DNA of 64,000 bases from Desulfurellaceae bacterium bin18 (GTDB taxonomy: Bacteria > Desulfobacterota > Binatia > Bin18), in the NCBI GenBank assembly GCA_002238415.1, contig MPMI01000002.1, forward strand, positions 1 through 64,000, given 5' to 3'. Below the pieces are notes generated by a model that was not told where the DNA came from, ran no database searches, and saw only the letters and a list, made by a program, of their open reading frames with translations. The translations under genes and the position numbers were made by a program. Positions 7,122-16,424 of this stretch are shown here, piece after piece. The number at the start of each line of letters is the position of its first letter. The stretch's first letter is position 1.

Positions 7122-9182
7122 ATGAAATTCACTAACCGTTTATCGACAGAGACGAGTCCCTATTTGCTCCAACATGCCCACAACCCGGTAGACTGGTACC
7201 CGTGGGGCGAAGAAGCTTTTGCCAAAGCCAAATCTGAAGACAAACCGATTCTGCTGAGCGTCGGCTATTCGGCGTGTCACTGGTGTCATGTCATGGCCCA
7301 CGAATCCTTTGAGAACGAACGCATTGCGACACTGATGAATACGCTGTTCGTCAATATCAAGGTTGACCGGGAAGAACGGCCGGATGTTGATGAAATCTAT
7401 ATGAATGCGGTCCAGATACTGACCGGCCGCGGCGGCTGGCCGATGACGGTGTTTCTCACCCCGGAGGGCAAGCCGTTCTATGGCGGAACCTATTTCCCGC
7501 CTGAGGATCGTCATAATATCCCCGCGTTTCCGCGCGTCCTGGCGGGTATCGCCCAAGCCTATCGGGAAAAACCCGCGGACGTCTCCCAATCAACCGCCGA
7601 GATTCTGTCCCGGCTCGAGCAACTGGCCCGGCGTGAACAAACGACGCGACCACTTGAGGTCTCGGTGCTGGAGAAAGCGGTCGAAGGGCTGGCCCAACAT
7701 TACGACGAGACCCACGGCGGGCTAGGTCAGGCTCCCAAATTCCCGAACACCTCCGTTTTTTCGCTTTTTCTGCGTCACGCCCACGCAACCGGTAATCGGC
7801 ATTACCGGGACATGACCATTCACACGCTGCGCAAAATGGCCCAAGGCGGTATGTACGACCATCTCGGGGGAGGCTTCCATCGCTATTCGGTCGACGAGCG
7901 CTGGCTGGTGCCCCATTTTGAGAAGATGTTGTACGATAACGCCCTCCTGGCCCGGCTCTATCTTGAAGGCTACCAGGCCAGCGGAGAGCCCTTCTTTCAG
8001 CAGGGTGTGGAGGACATCCTGGCCTATGTCAGGCGTGAGATGGTCAGTCCGGAGGGAGGATTTTATTCAACCCAGGATGCCGACTCGGAAGGCAAAGAGG
8101 GCAAATTCTTTGTCTGGGACCAGGACGAAGTGATGCGGATATTGGGTGACGAGGTGGGGGAGATATTCTGTCGCTATTACGATGTGACGGATGTCGGAAA
8201 TTTCGAGCAGAAGAACATCCTGCATCCTACGCTGGAGCTGGAACAACTGGCTCGGCTCTTTCGGCGTGATGTGGACGATATGCAGCAGTTGATCGGCCAG
8301 GCCAAAGGCCGCCTCTTTGCCGTCCGTGAACAGCGGGTGAAACCCGGTCGCGATGAGAAAATTCTGACCAGTTGGAACGGTCTCATGATTTCGGCATTTG
8401 CCGAGGCGTATAAGGTGTTGGGCAATCCCGACTATCTCGAGGTCGCCCGGCGCGGTATCCGTTTTGTTCAGACTTCCCTGTGTCATGAAGGCCGCTTGCT
8501 GCGCAGTTATACGAACGGGCAAGCCAAATTCAACGCCTATCTTGACGACTACGCCTGCTTCGGCGCAGCCTTACTCGACGTGTATGAGGCGACCTTTGAG
8601 CCAGCATATCTGGACGAAGCAGTGGCTGTGGCCGACGTGCTGCTGGAGCGCTTTTGGGACGCACAGGAGGGCGGGTTCTTTTTTACCAGCTCCGACCACG
8701 AAGCGCTGATCAGCCGCTCAAAGTCCGCTTTCGATGGATCTGTGCCGTCGGGGAACTCTGTGGCCGCTTCCGTCTTGCTGCGCCTGTATTATGCTACCGA
8801 GCAGCAGGACTATCTGACCAAAGCGGAAACGATCTTCCGACTGTTCTACGACGCCCTGGAGCAAAACCCCTTTGGTTTCAGCAATATGCTGTGTGGCCTG
8901 GATTTTTACCTGCGCCGGCCCAAGGAAATCGTGCTCCTGGGAGACCCGGCCGTCCCTGAAACCACAGCGCTGCTGAAAAACATCCATGCGAGCTTTATTC
9001 CCAATAAGACGCTGTTGTGTTTCGACCCGGTGCAGCCGCCGCAGCGCGGTGTCCCCGGATTCCTCGCAGGCAAGACGCGGGTTGATGACAAGCTGACTGC
9101 CTATGTCTGTCATAATTTTGCCTGTTCTTTACCGGTCACAAGTTGGGAAGAGTTACGACCACTTATGCAGGATGGACTGTGA
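7122..9182 (+). CDS. DUF255 thioredoxin-fold protein (YyaL / SPATA20 family)
   Basis: 686-residue member of the conserved YyaL/SPATA20 family. An N-terminal thioredoxin-like domain starts at [21 protein letters not shown] and contains the SACHWCHVM motif (two cysteines flanking Trp, about residues 48-52) and [14 protein letters not shown]. It is followed by a long (alpha/alpha)6 six-hairpin glycosidase-like domain (for example [33 protein letters not shown]). The family is often annotated as N-acylglucosamine 2-epimerase-like, but its reaction is unproven. The start at 7122 is chosen because homology starts there and the upstream GTG lies in a repeat; no clear ribosome binding site is visible. 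The 35-bp spacing to the next gene allows co-transcription. Confidence 0.9.
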   Translation: MKFTNRLSTETSPYLLQHAHNPVDWYPWGEEAFAKAKSEDKPILLSVGYSACHWCHVMAHESFENERIATLMNTLFVNIKVDREERPDVDEIYMNAVQILTGRGGWPMTVFLTPEGKPFYGGTYFPPEDRHNIPAFPRVLAGIAQAYREKPADVSQSTAEILSRLEQLARREQTTRPLEVSVLEKAVEGLAQHYDETHGGLGQAPKFPNTSVFSLFLRHAHATGNRHYRDMTIHTLRKMAQGGMYDHLGGGFHRYSVDERWLVPHFEKMLYDNALLARLYLEGYQASGEPFFQQGVEDILAYVRREMVSPEGGFYSTQDADSEGKEGKFFVWDQDEVMRILGDEVGEIFCRYYDVTDVGNFEQKNILHPTLELEQLARLFRRDVDDMQQLIGQAKGRLFAVREQRVKPGRDEKILTSWNGLMISAFAEAYKVLGNPDYLEVARRGIRFVQTSLCHEGRLLRSYTNGQAKFNAYLDDYACFGAALLDVYEATFEPAYLDEAVAVADVLLERFWDAQEGGFFFTSSDHEALISRSKSAFDGSVPSGNSVAASVLLRLYYATEQQDYLTKAETIFRLFYDALEQNPFGFSNMLCGLDFYLRRPKEIVLLGDPAVPETTALLKNIHASFIPNKTLLCFDPVQPPQRGVPGFLAGKTRVDDKLTAYVCHNFACSLPVTSWEELRPLMQDGL

Positions 9183-9217
9183 TTTGTGTGATGAGACATG
9201 CCTGATGGGAGGGGGTT

Positions 9218-9814
9218 ATGCGATTTATGAGTGGGCTCTTGCAGGTTGTTTTTTTTCTGGCTGTGGTGTGGGCGTCTCTCCTGGCTGCCGGGCTTATTTC
9301 CAACGATCTGCCGTGGAGTGATTCCCCAGGGATGGGAACCCGGCTGCTGACCTATCTGTCAACAAATGTTGCGGAAACAACACCAGACACGGCCTTTCCC
9401 GAACTCCGGCCACGTACCTATGCGGCTCCCGCAGCCTTGATGTTTGATGTTGCTCGCCGGGCAGCCGAGGCCCTCCACTGGGAGTTAAGTACGGTTGAGC
9501 CGGAAGAGCGGAAAATAGAAGCCGTGGTGACGACGAGAGTCATTAAATTCAAGGATGATGTCACCATCTGGGTCGAGGCTGATGGAGAGGAGCGGAGTAC
9601 GCTTTTCGCGCGTTCTGCCTCACGCGTCGGCAAGTCGGATTTAGGGGCCAATACCCGCCACCTCATGAACTTGTTTGAAACCGTGGATATCATCGCGCCG
9701 GTAACGGCCATCGTAGATAAAGAGGAGGTGACTGAAGAAGCCCAAACCTCTCCCGAGGCAATGCCTACGAAGAGTGCTACCCCGCCTGCAACGGAAGATC
9801 CGTCACGGGAATAA
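9218..9814 (+). CDS. DUF1499 domain protein, membrane-anchored
   Basis: 198 residues: one hydrophobic N-terminal helix (about 5-27, LLQVVFFLAVVWASLLAAGLI), then a DUF1499 domain recognisable from the TTRVIKFKDDVTIWVE strand and the closing FARSASRVGKSDLGANTRHLMNLF. The last 40 residues are acidic and Pro/Thr/Glu-rich, likely disordered. GGGAGGGGG before the ATG supports the start. DUF1499 proteins are common in cyanobacteria and proteobacteria and their role is unknown. The hydrophobic start suggests a periplasm-facing anchored protein. It follows the DUF255 gene closely on the same strand. Confidence 0.85.
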   Translation: MRFMSGLLQVVFFLAVVWASLLAAGLISNDLPWSDSPGMGTRLLTYLSTNVAETTPDTAFPELRPRTYAAPAALMFDVARRAAEALHWELSTVEPEERKIEAVVTTRVIKFKDDVTIWVEADGEERSTLFARSASRVGKSDLGANTRHLMNLFETVDIIAPVTAIVDKEEVTEEAQTSPEAMPTKSATPPATEDPSRE

Positions 9815-9844
9815 TGCAGGAACAATGCCTCAGCAGCCGCGGAT

Positions 9845-9916
9845 CGAGTCGGTTGAGTCATTGAGTTATTGAGTCGGTTGAGTCTTGGCCCAACGGACCC
9901 AACGGACCCAACGGAC
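9845..9916. repeat. Tandem TTGAGTC and CCCAACGGA repeats
   Basis: Four spaced copies of TTGAGT(C/T) (9853-9884) are followed by three copies of CCAACGGAC (9890-9916). The two halves are imperfectly complementary and could form a hairpin. A similar arrangement lies at 23159-23203. The repeat overlaps the putative N-terminus of the EamA transporter gene, giving a PTDPTDPTD peptide if translated. Confidence 0.7.
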
Positions 9917-10834
9917 GCCTCATTGACCTGGGTTGAAATTTCCATTGCCGCCGGCGTTTTCCTGACCCTGCGGAACGCGCTGGCGCGGACCTTGTCTGGC
10001 AGGGTTTCTCCCGTCCTCATCAGTTGGGCGCGTTTTACGTTTAATCTGCCGTTCTCAGGCCCCGCAGTGCTCATGCTGATAGCCGCGAGCGGCGTACCGC
10101 AGTTGTCGTTCGCATTCTATGGGTATTGCTTTTTGACAGGGGTTACCCAGATTCTTGCCAATATCGCCCTAGTTTCTGCCTTTCGGCATACCAATTTTGC
10201 GCAGGCCATTGTCTTGCACAAACTGGAAGTGCTCTTCACCGCCTTGTGTGGCCTCATGTTTTTTGCAGAGTATCCGTCGGCCTTCGGCTGGGTCGGTATC
10301 ATCGCTTCCAGCCTGGGTGTGATGCTGATGAACCTCGGCAAAGAGGGCGGGCCTGCGGGCTGGCGTCGAGCCCTGCATTTTGACCTGGGAGCCTTACTCG
10401 CTGGTACGTGTGCCATCTTTCTGGTGTTTGCCAGTTTTCTATTGAAAGAGGCTACCACGGAGTTTGCCGCCTTAAACCCTCAATTTGGAACAAGTCGCTT
10501 CGAGGCCGCTGTTCACGCCGTGTTTCATACCACCTGGATGGAGGTTGTGATGCTGACGGCCTACCTGTGGTGGCTGAAACGCGAGGAATTGCAGGCTATT
10601 ACAACCCACTGGCGCCGGATGTCGCTCATTGGGGCAGCGAGTTTCTGTGGCAGTATCTGTGCCTTTTGGTCTTACTCGCTGACCCTGGTGGTGTACGCCA
10701 AGGCAGTTGCTCAAATCGAAGCTGTCGTGGCTATTGGACTGGCGCTCGTTCTGTGGCGTGAAAAAGAAGTCTGGCGTCAAATCCCGGGTGTCGTCCTTGT
10801 CGTGAGCGGGATAGCCATGATTCTGCTGGGGTGA
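9869..10834 (+). CDS. EamA/DMT-superfamily transporter (start uncertain)
   Basis: About 300 residues with around nine to ten hydrophobic helices in two EamA repeats, for example IALVSAFRHTNFAQAIVLHKLEVLFTALCGLMFFAEYPS followed by WVGIIASSLGVMLM, and a second half ending in VYAKAVAQIEAVVAIGLALVLWREKEVWRQIPG. Inner-membrane drug/metabolite transporter; substrate unknown. The frame opens at a TTG at 9869 inside the tandem repeat, giving an unusual SLGPTDPTDPTD leader, while a second TTG at 9923 begins near the first helix. Neither has a ribosome binding site. I give the longer limit; the repeat probably moved or replaced the original start. Confidence 0.75.
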   Translation: MSRLSLGPTDPTDPTDASLTWVEISIAAGVFLTLRNALARTLSGRVSPVLISWARFTFNLPFSGPAVLMLIAASGVPQLSFAFYGYCFLTGVTQILANIALVSAFRHTNFAQAIVLHKLEVLFTALCGLMFFAEYPSAFGWVGIIASSLGVMLMNLGKEGGPAGWRRALHFDLGALLAGTCAIFLVFASFLLKEATTEFAALNPQFGTSRFEAAVHAVFHTTWMEVVMLTAYLWWLKREELQAITTHWRRMSLIGAASFCGSICAFWSYSLTLVVYAKAVAQIEAVVAIGLALVLWREKEVWRQIPGVVLVVSGIAMILLG

Positions 10835-10986
10835 ATGTATACACCGCTCCAGGATTTACTACTGTGGGTCTCCAATGTTTTCCGATGCATTCCCTCTCGA
10901 ACATTTCGTCCGGAATATTTTTCTGGACGGCTGCCACATTGTGGCATACGATTAAGTCTGCCAACTTCGTATGAGGAGGCTTTGCC

Positions 10987-12006
10987 GTGGGCCTGCCACA
11001 ATCGAGTCGTTTGCAATTTACTCAGGATCTCACCATCTGTCGTATTCTTAACGGCTTATGGCAGGTGTCTGGAGGGCACGGGCGCATTAATCCCCAAGCC
11101 GCGGTCCGGGAGATGTTTGACTATCATGAGACTGGCTTCACCTCGTGGGATCTTGCGGATCACTATGGCCCGGCCGAAGATTTTATCGGCGATTTCCGGC
11201 GTCAGCTCGCGAAGTCGCGCGGTACCGAAGCACTTCCTAGCATCCAAGCCTTTACCAAATGGGTCCCGCGTCCCGGTCGCATGACACGCGAGGTAGTAGA
11301 GCACAATATCGACATCTCTTTACGTCGCATGGATGTGGAGACGCTTGATCTCTTGCAGTTTCACTGGTGGGACTACAGCGACAAACGCTATTTGGATGCA
11401 CTCAAACACCTCTCCGATCTCAAAGAAGAAGGTAAGATTCACCATCTTGCCTTGACCAACTTCGATACCGAGCATCTCAGAATCATTACCGAGCACGACA
11501 TCACAATCGTTTCCAATCAAGTCCAGTTCTCCCTGATTGACCGCCGACCGGAGATCGAGATGATCCCGTTTTGCCAAGCGCATGATATCCAGTTGCTGAC
11601 CTATGGGACCGTGTGCGGCGGGCTGCTGTCTGAACAGTTTCTTGGCCGGCGTGAGCCGGGCCAATGGTCGCTGAAGACAGCCAGCCTTCAGAAATATAAA
11701 CAGATGATCGATGCTTGGGGCGGGTGGCAACTCTTCCAAGAACTGTTGGGCTGTCTCAAGGATATCGCCGAGAGGCATGCCGTGAGTATCGCTAATATCG
11801 CCACCTATTACATCCTTACCAAACCTTGCGTGGCTGGCGTTATTCTTGGTACCCGACTGGGTGTTTCTGAGCACCGGGCCGACAACGCGCGCATTTTTGA
11901 TATAACGCTCGACGCAGGGGAGCTTGATCAGGTGCATAGCCTCCTGAGCCACTCGAACAACCTCTTTCAATCCATTGGCGATTGTGGAGATGAGTACCGG
12001 AATTAG
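10987..12006 (+). CDS. Aldo/keto reductase
   Basis: 339-residue NADPH-dependent (beta/alpha)8 aldo/keto reductase. The catalytic tetrad is readable: Asp in SWDLADHYG, Tyr in the same segment, Lys in AFTKWVP and His in LLQFHWWDY. The cofactor end is marked by SNQVQFSLIDRRPE, LTYGTVCGGLLS and VAGVILGTRLGVSEHRADNAR. GTG start, with GAGGAGG seven bases before it. It precedes an FAD/GcvT dehydrogenase by 54 bp on the same strand, so the two may be co-transcribed. The carbonyl substrate is not evident. The 152-bp gap upstream holds no gene. Confidence 0.9.
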   Translation: MGLPQSSRLQFTQDLTICRILNGLWQVSGGHGRINPQAAVREMFDYHETGFTSWDLADHYGPAEDFIGDFRRQLAKSRGTEALPSIQAFTKWVPRPGRMTREVVEHNIDISLRRMDVETLDLLQFHWWDYSDKRYLDALKHLSDLKEEGKIHHLALTNFDTEHLRIITEHDITIVSNQVQFSLIDRRPEIEMIPFCQAHDIQLLTYGTVCGGLLSEQFLGRREPGQWSLKTASLQKYKQMIDAWGGWQLFQELLGCLKDIAERHAVSIANIATYYILTKPCVAGVILGTRLGVSEHRADNARIFDITLDAGELDQVHSLLSHSNNLFQSIGDCGDEYRN

Positions 12007-12060
12007 ACTGAGTATGGCAATCAGTTGTAGTGGACGAGGACAGAAACGGAGCGTGTCAGC

Positions 12061-14505
12061 GTGAACCTTCCTTCGCATGCGCAGGTCGTCATTATTGGCG
12101 GTGGCATAATCGGTTGTAGCGTGGCCTATCATCTCTGCAAACTCGGCCTCAGCGATGTGGTCCTGCTCGAACGTAAAAGCCTCACCAGCGGCACCACCTG
12201 GCACGCTGCTGGCCTGGTGGGACAATTGCGAGCGACGCACAATCTGACCCGACTCGCCCAATATACGACTACGCTCTTGCAGGAACTCGAAGCCGAAACC
12301 GGACAAGCAACCGGCTTTAAGCAAACCGGCTCCCTGGCTATTGCCAATAACGCCGAGCGTTTTGAGGAACTCAAGCGCGGCGCGTCCATGGCAAAATGCT
12401 TTGGGCTAGGGGTTGAAGTCATTACCCCCAGGGAAGCGGCCGACCTGTGGCCACTCATGAATGCCTCAGACTTGGTGGGGGCGGTGTATTTACCTGGCGA
12501 CGGGCAGACGAACCCGACCGATACGACCCAGGCCTATGCCAAGGGTGCCAAGATGCGTGGCGCCCAGATATTCGAGAATGTGAAGGCGACCGGCATTCAC
12601 CAGAAAGACGGTAGGGTCAGCGGAGTTGCCACCGAATACGGCGACATCCAGTCTGAATATGTGGTCAACTGTGCCGGTATGTGGGCGCGGCAGGTCGGTC
12701 GCCTGGCCGGGGTCAGTATTCCCCTCCACGCGGCGGAACATTTTTATGTTGTGACCGAGCCGATTGCCGGGCTGGCCTCTGGTTTACCGACGCTACGCGA
12801 CCCTGGGAGTGCAACGTATTTCAAGGAAGAAGTCGGCTGTGTCCTGGCGGGTTTCTTTGAACTCCAGGCCAAGCCGTGGGGAAGGGGAGGCGAGGCCATT
12901 CCTGAAGATTTTGCATTTGGCACTTTTGGTGAAGACTGGGAGCATCTGGAGGGTGTATTCAACAAGGCGATGCACCGTTTGCCGGCGTTGGAGACCGCGG
13001 GGATCAAACTCTTCCTCAACGGACCCGAAAGTTTCACTCCGGACGACCGCTACCATTTGGGCGAAGCGCCCGAGCTCAAGAATTTCTATGTCGCCGCGGG
13101 CTTTAACTCCATCGGTATTCAGTCTTCCGGTGGGGCCGGGAAAGTCCTGGCAGAATGGATTGCGCACGGACATCCGCCGCTAGACCTGTGGGACGTTGAT
13201 ATTCGGCGCAATCGACCCTTTCAGAACAATCGACACTATTTGGAAAAACGGGTCTCGGAAACCCTGGGCCTCCTCTATGATATGCACTGGCCGTTCCGGC
13301 AGTATGAAACCAGCCGCAACGTGCGCCTGTCGCCGCTGCACGACCGGTTGGTGAGCCAGGGGGCGTGTTTCGGAGAAGTCGCCGGCTGGGAGCGCGCCAA
13401 TTGGTTTGCTCCTCCGGGCGTGGAACCCACATACCAATATTCGTACGGCAAACAAAACTGGTTTGCCTATTCGGCGGCTGAGCATCGGGCCGTACGTGAG
13501 AATGTCGGTCTGTTCGACCAAACCTCTTTCAGCAAGTTTCTCCTCCAGGGAAAGGATGCGGTGAGCGTGCTCAATCGTCTGTGCGGGAACCAGATTGACG
13601 TTGTGCCAGGGAAGGTGGTCTATACCCAAATGTTGAATGAGCGGGGTGGGGTCGAGGCCGATGTGACTATCACTCGCGTTGCTCCGGACTGCTTCTATAT
13701 CGTGGATGCCGCGGCCACGCAGACAAAAACGTTTTCCTATATACAGTCGCATATTGCTGCGGACGAATATGCTTTTCTCACCGACGTGACCTCAGCCTAC
13801 GCCGTGCTGGGCGTGATGGGTCCGAATGCTCGGACGCTCTTGAGCAGCTTGACCGATGCGGACCTCTCCAACCCCGCCTTCCCGTTTGCCAGCTCGCAGG
13901 AAATCGACTTTGCCGATGCTCGGCTCCGCGCTATCCGTATTACCTATGTGGGTGAGCTGGGCTGGGAGCTGCACATACCGACCGAATTCGCTCTTTCAGT
14001 CTACGACGCCATCACGCAAGCCGGCAAAGCCGTATCACTTCAACACTGCGGCTATCACGCCCTCAATTCCTTGCGTATAGAAAAAGGCTACCGTCACTGG
14101 GGGCACGACGTGGCCGATGAAGACACACCGTTCGAAGCCGGGCTCGGGTTTGCCGTTCGGCTGAATAAGGACTCTTTCTTAGGCCGAGAAGTCCTGCTGA
14201 AGCAACACCATAACGGCGTCAAAAAGCGGATCGTCCAGTTTGCATTAGAAGACCCGGAGGTATTGCTCTACCACAATGAACCGATTTGGCGGGATAATGA
14301 AATTGTCGGTTTTATTACCTCCGGTATGTTCGGCCATACCCTGGGCGCAGCCATTGGCCTGGGGTACGTCAATCATGCGGATGGTGTCACACCCGAATAC
14401 ATTCAGTCCGGCCACTACGAAATAGAGGTCGCGGGCAGGCGTATTCCGGCTCGGGCTTCGTTGCGTCCTTTCTACGACCCGGAGAACGAACGGATAAAGA
14501 TGTAG
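12061..14505 (+). CDS. FAD-dependent dehydrogenase with GcvT domain (dimethylglycine/sarcosine dehydrogenase-like)
   Basis: 814 residues in the order seen in dimethylglycine and sarcosine dehydrogenases. First comes a DAO-type FAD domain (IIGGGIIGCSVAYHLCKLG at about 9-27, then TSGTTWHAAGLVGQLR, where the histidine is the usual covalent FAD site). A connecting domain follows (KNFYVAAGFNSIGIQSSGGAGK). The last is a folate-binding GcvT aminomethyltransferase domain from about residue 430 (DQTSFSKFLLQGKDA, LGVMGPNAR, YVGELGWELHIP, IEKGYRHWGHDV). Family reaction: oxidative demethylation of an N-methyl amine, with transfer of the methylene to tetrahydrofolate. The GTG start at 12061 has only a weak GGAG upstream. 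It fits with the aldo/keto reductase upstream in an amine-degradation unit (inference). Confidence 0.9.
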   Translation: MNLPSHAQVVIIGGGIIGCSVAYHLCKLGLSDVVLLERKSLTSGTTWHAAGLVGQLRATHNLTRLAQYTTTLLQELEAETGQATGFKQTGSLAIANNAERFEELKRGASMAKCFGLGVEVITPREAADLWPLMNASDLVGAVYLPGDGQTNPTDTTQAYAKGAKMRGAQIFENVKATGIHQKDGRVSGVATEYGDIQSEYVVNCAGMWARQVGRLAGVSIPLHAAEHFYVVTEPIAGLASGLPTLRDPGSATYFKEEVGCVLAGFFELQAKPWGRGGEAIPEDFAFGTFGEDWEHLEGVFNKAMHRLPALETAGIKLFLNGPESFTPDDRYHLGEAPELKNFYVAAGFNSIGIQSSGGAGKVLAEWIAHGHPPLDLWDVDIRRNRPFQNNRHYLEKRVSETLGLLYDMHWPFRQYETSRNVRLSPLHDRLVSQGACFGEVAGWERANWFAPPGVEPTYQYSYGKQNWFAYSAAEHRAVRENVGLFDQTSFSKFLLQGKDAVSVLNRLCGNQIDVVPGKVVYTQMLNERGGVEADVTITRVAPDCFYIVDAAATQTKTFSYIQSHIAADEYAFLTDVTSAYAVLGVMGPNARTLLSSLTDADLSNPAFPFASSQEIDFADARLRAIRITYVGELGWELHIPTEFALSVYDAITQAGKAVSLQHCGYHALNSLRIEKGYRHWGHDVADEDTPFEAGLGFAVRLNKDSFLGREVLLKQHHNGVKKRIVQFALEDPEVLLYHNEPIWRDNEIVGFITSGMFGHTLGAAIGLGYVNHADGVTPEYIQSGHYEIEVAGRRIPARASLRPFYDPENERIKM

Positions 14506-14551
14506 GAATAATTTCCCCCTCCCCCAGGGACGAGAAGGCTCCCTACGCCGA

Positions 14552-14606
14552 AAAGAGTAAACATGTCCTCCGATAGACAGGCAGATGCTGGACACGTCTA
14601 CTCTTT
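14552..14606 (-). repeat. Hairpin repeat copy R3 (supplies the stop codon of the CoxG-like gene)
   Basis: Arms AAAGAGTAAACATGTCC (14552-14568) and GGACACGTCTACTCTTT (14590-14606). By the off-centre CCAGCAT motif this copy is inverted relative to R2, R4 and R5. Read on the minus strand it begins AAAGAGTAG, and that TAG is the stop codon of the CoxG-like gene (14598-14600). The element therefore overlaps the coding end by three codons. Confidence 0.9.
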
Positions 14607-15047
14607 GAAATGTTTTGCAACATTCCGGGCGAACTCGGCCACTATTTTATCAGCCCTTTTCCGAATGACAGGCTGGCCGAACTCACCAAGTTTGCCCATG
14701 AGCCGGGCTTCGGTCTGGATGGACAGTTGGGTTTGCGCCTCTTCCTGTTCGACTAAGGCCAGCGCGGCGCTGATATGGACGCCGCCACCAACGCGTCGAT
14801 CGTGGGCTTCCGCCCGACCAACCGCACGCCAATTCGTTTGATCGAACTCCTGGATGCGGAGCTCGCCCCGTAGGGTAAGGCGAATAGGCCCGAATGCCAC
14901 TTTCATCCGGCCCACGTATTGATCCTCACCGGTGGCGACAACATCGCTCACCCCCGGTATACAGGCCGCCATCCGCGGCACATCCATGAGAAAATCCCAC
15001 AGGGTTTCGCGCGCAACCGGGACCGTACAGTGATGCTCGAAGTTCAT
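14598..15047 (-). CDS. CoxG-like SRPBCC protein of molybdenum hydroxylase operon
   Basis: 149-residue SRPBCC (START-like, helix-grip) protein of the CoxG family, associated with Mo-hydroxylase operons where it may help membrane recruitment or maturation. Visible family features: CTVPVARETLWDFLMDVPRMAACIPGVSDV, VGRMKVAFGPIRLTLRGE and the GGGVHISAAL segment. The C-terminus (GEFGQPVIRKRADKIVAEFARNVAKHFKE) ends inside hairpin repeat R3, whose TAG is the stop. The ATG overlaps the end of the FAD-subunit gene by four bases, indicating translational coupling. It lacks the long C-terminal membrane tail of some CoxG proteins. Confidence 0.88.
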   Translation of the reverse strand: MNFEHHCTVPVARETLWDFLMDVPRMAACIPGVSDVVATGEDQYVGRMKVAFGPIRLTLRGELRIQEFDQTNWRAVGRAEAHDRRVGGGVHISAALALVEQEEAQTQLSIQTEARLMGKLGEFGQPVIRKRADKIVAEFARNVAKHFKE

Positions 15048-15928
15048 CCGTTCCCGCTCGCTTCCCTGGCCCGTGTCACTGCCTGTCCGATGGTCCGCTG
15101 GGTAAATACGACGGCCATGTCGCGCTTGTATTCCGCCGAGCCGCGAAAGTCTGCGAGCGGATCAACCTCTTCGGCAACAAGAGCGGCCGCGTCACGCATA
15201 AGCTTGGGAGTCGGGGTCTGGCCCTGGAGGGCGGTTTCAACCGCTTTTGCCCGGAGTGGGGTGGCTGCGGCCGCACCCAAGGCGATGCGGGCGTGGGCAA
15301 TGGTGTCGCCGTCCAAGGATATCCGTGCGGCGACGGCAACGGTTGCGTAATCATCGTGCGTCTGGGGCAGGAATTTAGAGAAAGCAGTCCCCGCGCCGGT
15401 GGGTTGGGGCGGGATGACAACGGTGGTGATGAGTTCTTCGGGTTCGAGCGCGGTTTCATAATAATCAACAAAAAAATCGTTCAGATCAATTTCCCGCTCG
15501 CCGTGGGTTGATTGGACCCGAAGCCGCGCGTCCAGGACGAGCAACGCGGGCGGCGGGTCCTGGTTTGGGTCGGCATGCGCCAGTGAGCCGCCAATGGTCG
15601 CAGCCGTCCGAATACGAACACTGGCCACATGCTGAAAGGTCGTAGCCAAAAGGGGAAGGCGGTGTTGAATCAGGGCTGAGGTTTCTACGGTACGATGCGA
15701 ACACAGCGCCCCAATAGTGAGACCACCGTTGGGCCGAATCTCGGCGAGTTCCGGGCTGTGTGCCAGGCGGCGGAGACCGATCAGATACGTAGGCTGAACC
15801 AGGCGTTGTTTCATCAGGTTGACCAGCCCGGTTCCACCGGCCAGGACCTTGGCGTCCTCGCCGTGCTGTTCAAGCAGGGCTAAAGCCTCTTCGAGGCTTT
15901 CCGGCTCAATATATTCAAAGGCAATCAT
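15044..15928 (-). CDS. FAD-binding subunit of xanthine dehydrogenase/CO dehydrogenase family
   Basis: 294-residue medium (FAD) subunit, CoxM/CutM type, passing electrons from the [2Fe-2S] subunit to the terminal acceptor. FAD motifs: VLAGGTGLVNLMKQR (the usual AGGTxLxxxMK) and TIGGSLAHADPNQDPPPALL (the TIGG flavin loop). The C-terminal CO_deh_flav_C region runs through RIALGAAAATPLRAKAVE. It overlaps the CoxS-like gene upstream by four bases and the CoxG-like gene downstream by four bases, so the operon is tightly packed. The start is fixed by the overlap. Confidence 0.93.
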   Translation of the reverse strand: MIAFEYIEPESLEEALALLEQHGEDAKVLAGGTGLVNLMKQRLVQPTYLIGLRRLAHSPELAEIRPNGGLTIGALCSHRTVETSALIQHRLPLLATTFQHVASVRIRTAATIGGSLAHADPNQDPPPALLVLDARLRVQSTHGEREIDLNDFFVDYYETALEPEELITTVVIPPQPTGAGTAFSKFLPQTHDDYATVAVAARISLDGDTIAHARIALGAAAATPLRAKAVETALQGQTPTPKLMRDAAALVAEEVDPLADFRGSAEYKRDMAVVFTQRTIGQAVTRAREASGNG

Positions 15929-16395
15929 GGTGTGACCCTTCCGTCCGCCACCGCCTGGATCGACTCGATTATTTTATAATAGCCGGTACAGCGGCACAGA
16001 TTGCCCATCATCCAGTTTTGAATCTCGTCTTTTGACGGATGCGGGTTTTCGTCCAACAGCGCTTTAGCCGACATGATCTGACCCGGCGTACAAATACCGC
16101 ACTGAAAGCCGCCATAGTCGATAAACGCTTTTTGGAGCGGGTGCAGCCTGTCGCCTTCGGACAGTCCTTCAATAGTGGTGACCGCACAGCCGTCCGCCGT
16201 GACCGCTAAAGTCAAGCAGGAACTGACGGGCTGACCGTCCAGCAGGACGGTACACGCCCCACATACGCCCACGCTACAGCCTTCTTTGGTCCCGGTGAGA
16301 TCAAGACCGTTGCGTAATAAATCGATGAGCAAGGCGTTGTCCGGAATGTCCCGCTCAACAGCTTGGCCGTTTACTCGGAGTCGAATGGATTTCAT
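15925..16395 (-). CDS. [2Fe-2S] subunit of xanthine dehydrogenase/CO dehydrogenase family
   Basis: Small iron-sulfur subunit, CoxS/CutS type. The N-terminal plant-ferredoxin-type cluster motif is GCSVGVCGACTVLLDGQPVSSC and the C-terminal second cluster motif is CGICTPGQ followed by NLCRCTGYYKI; together they bind two [2Fe-2S] clusters. I start at the internal ATG (16395, MKSIRLRVNGQ), where family homology begins. A TTG at 16428 would overlap the TGA of the large-subunit gene and add 11 residues, and cannot be excluded. About 156 residues, the normal size. Confidence 0.93.
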   Translation of the reverse strand: MKSIRLRVNGQAVERDIPDNALLIDLLRNGLDLTGTKEGCSVGVCGACTVLLDGQPVSSCLTLAVTADGCAVTTIEGLSEGDRLHPLQKAFIDYGGFQCGICTPGQIMSAKALLDENPHPSKDEIQNWMMGNLCRCTGYYKIIESIQAVADGRVTP

Positions 16396-16424
16396 ACCTG
16401 ACTGCTTTCTCTCTGCCACGTTTA

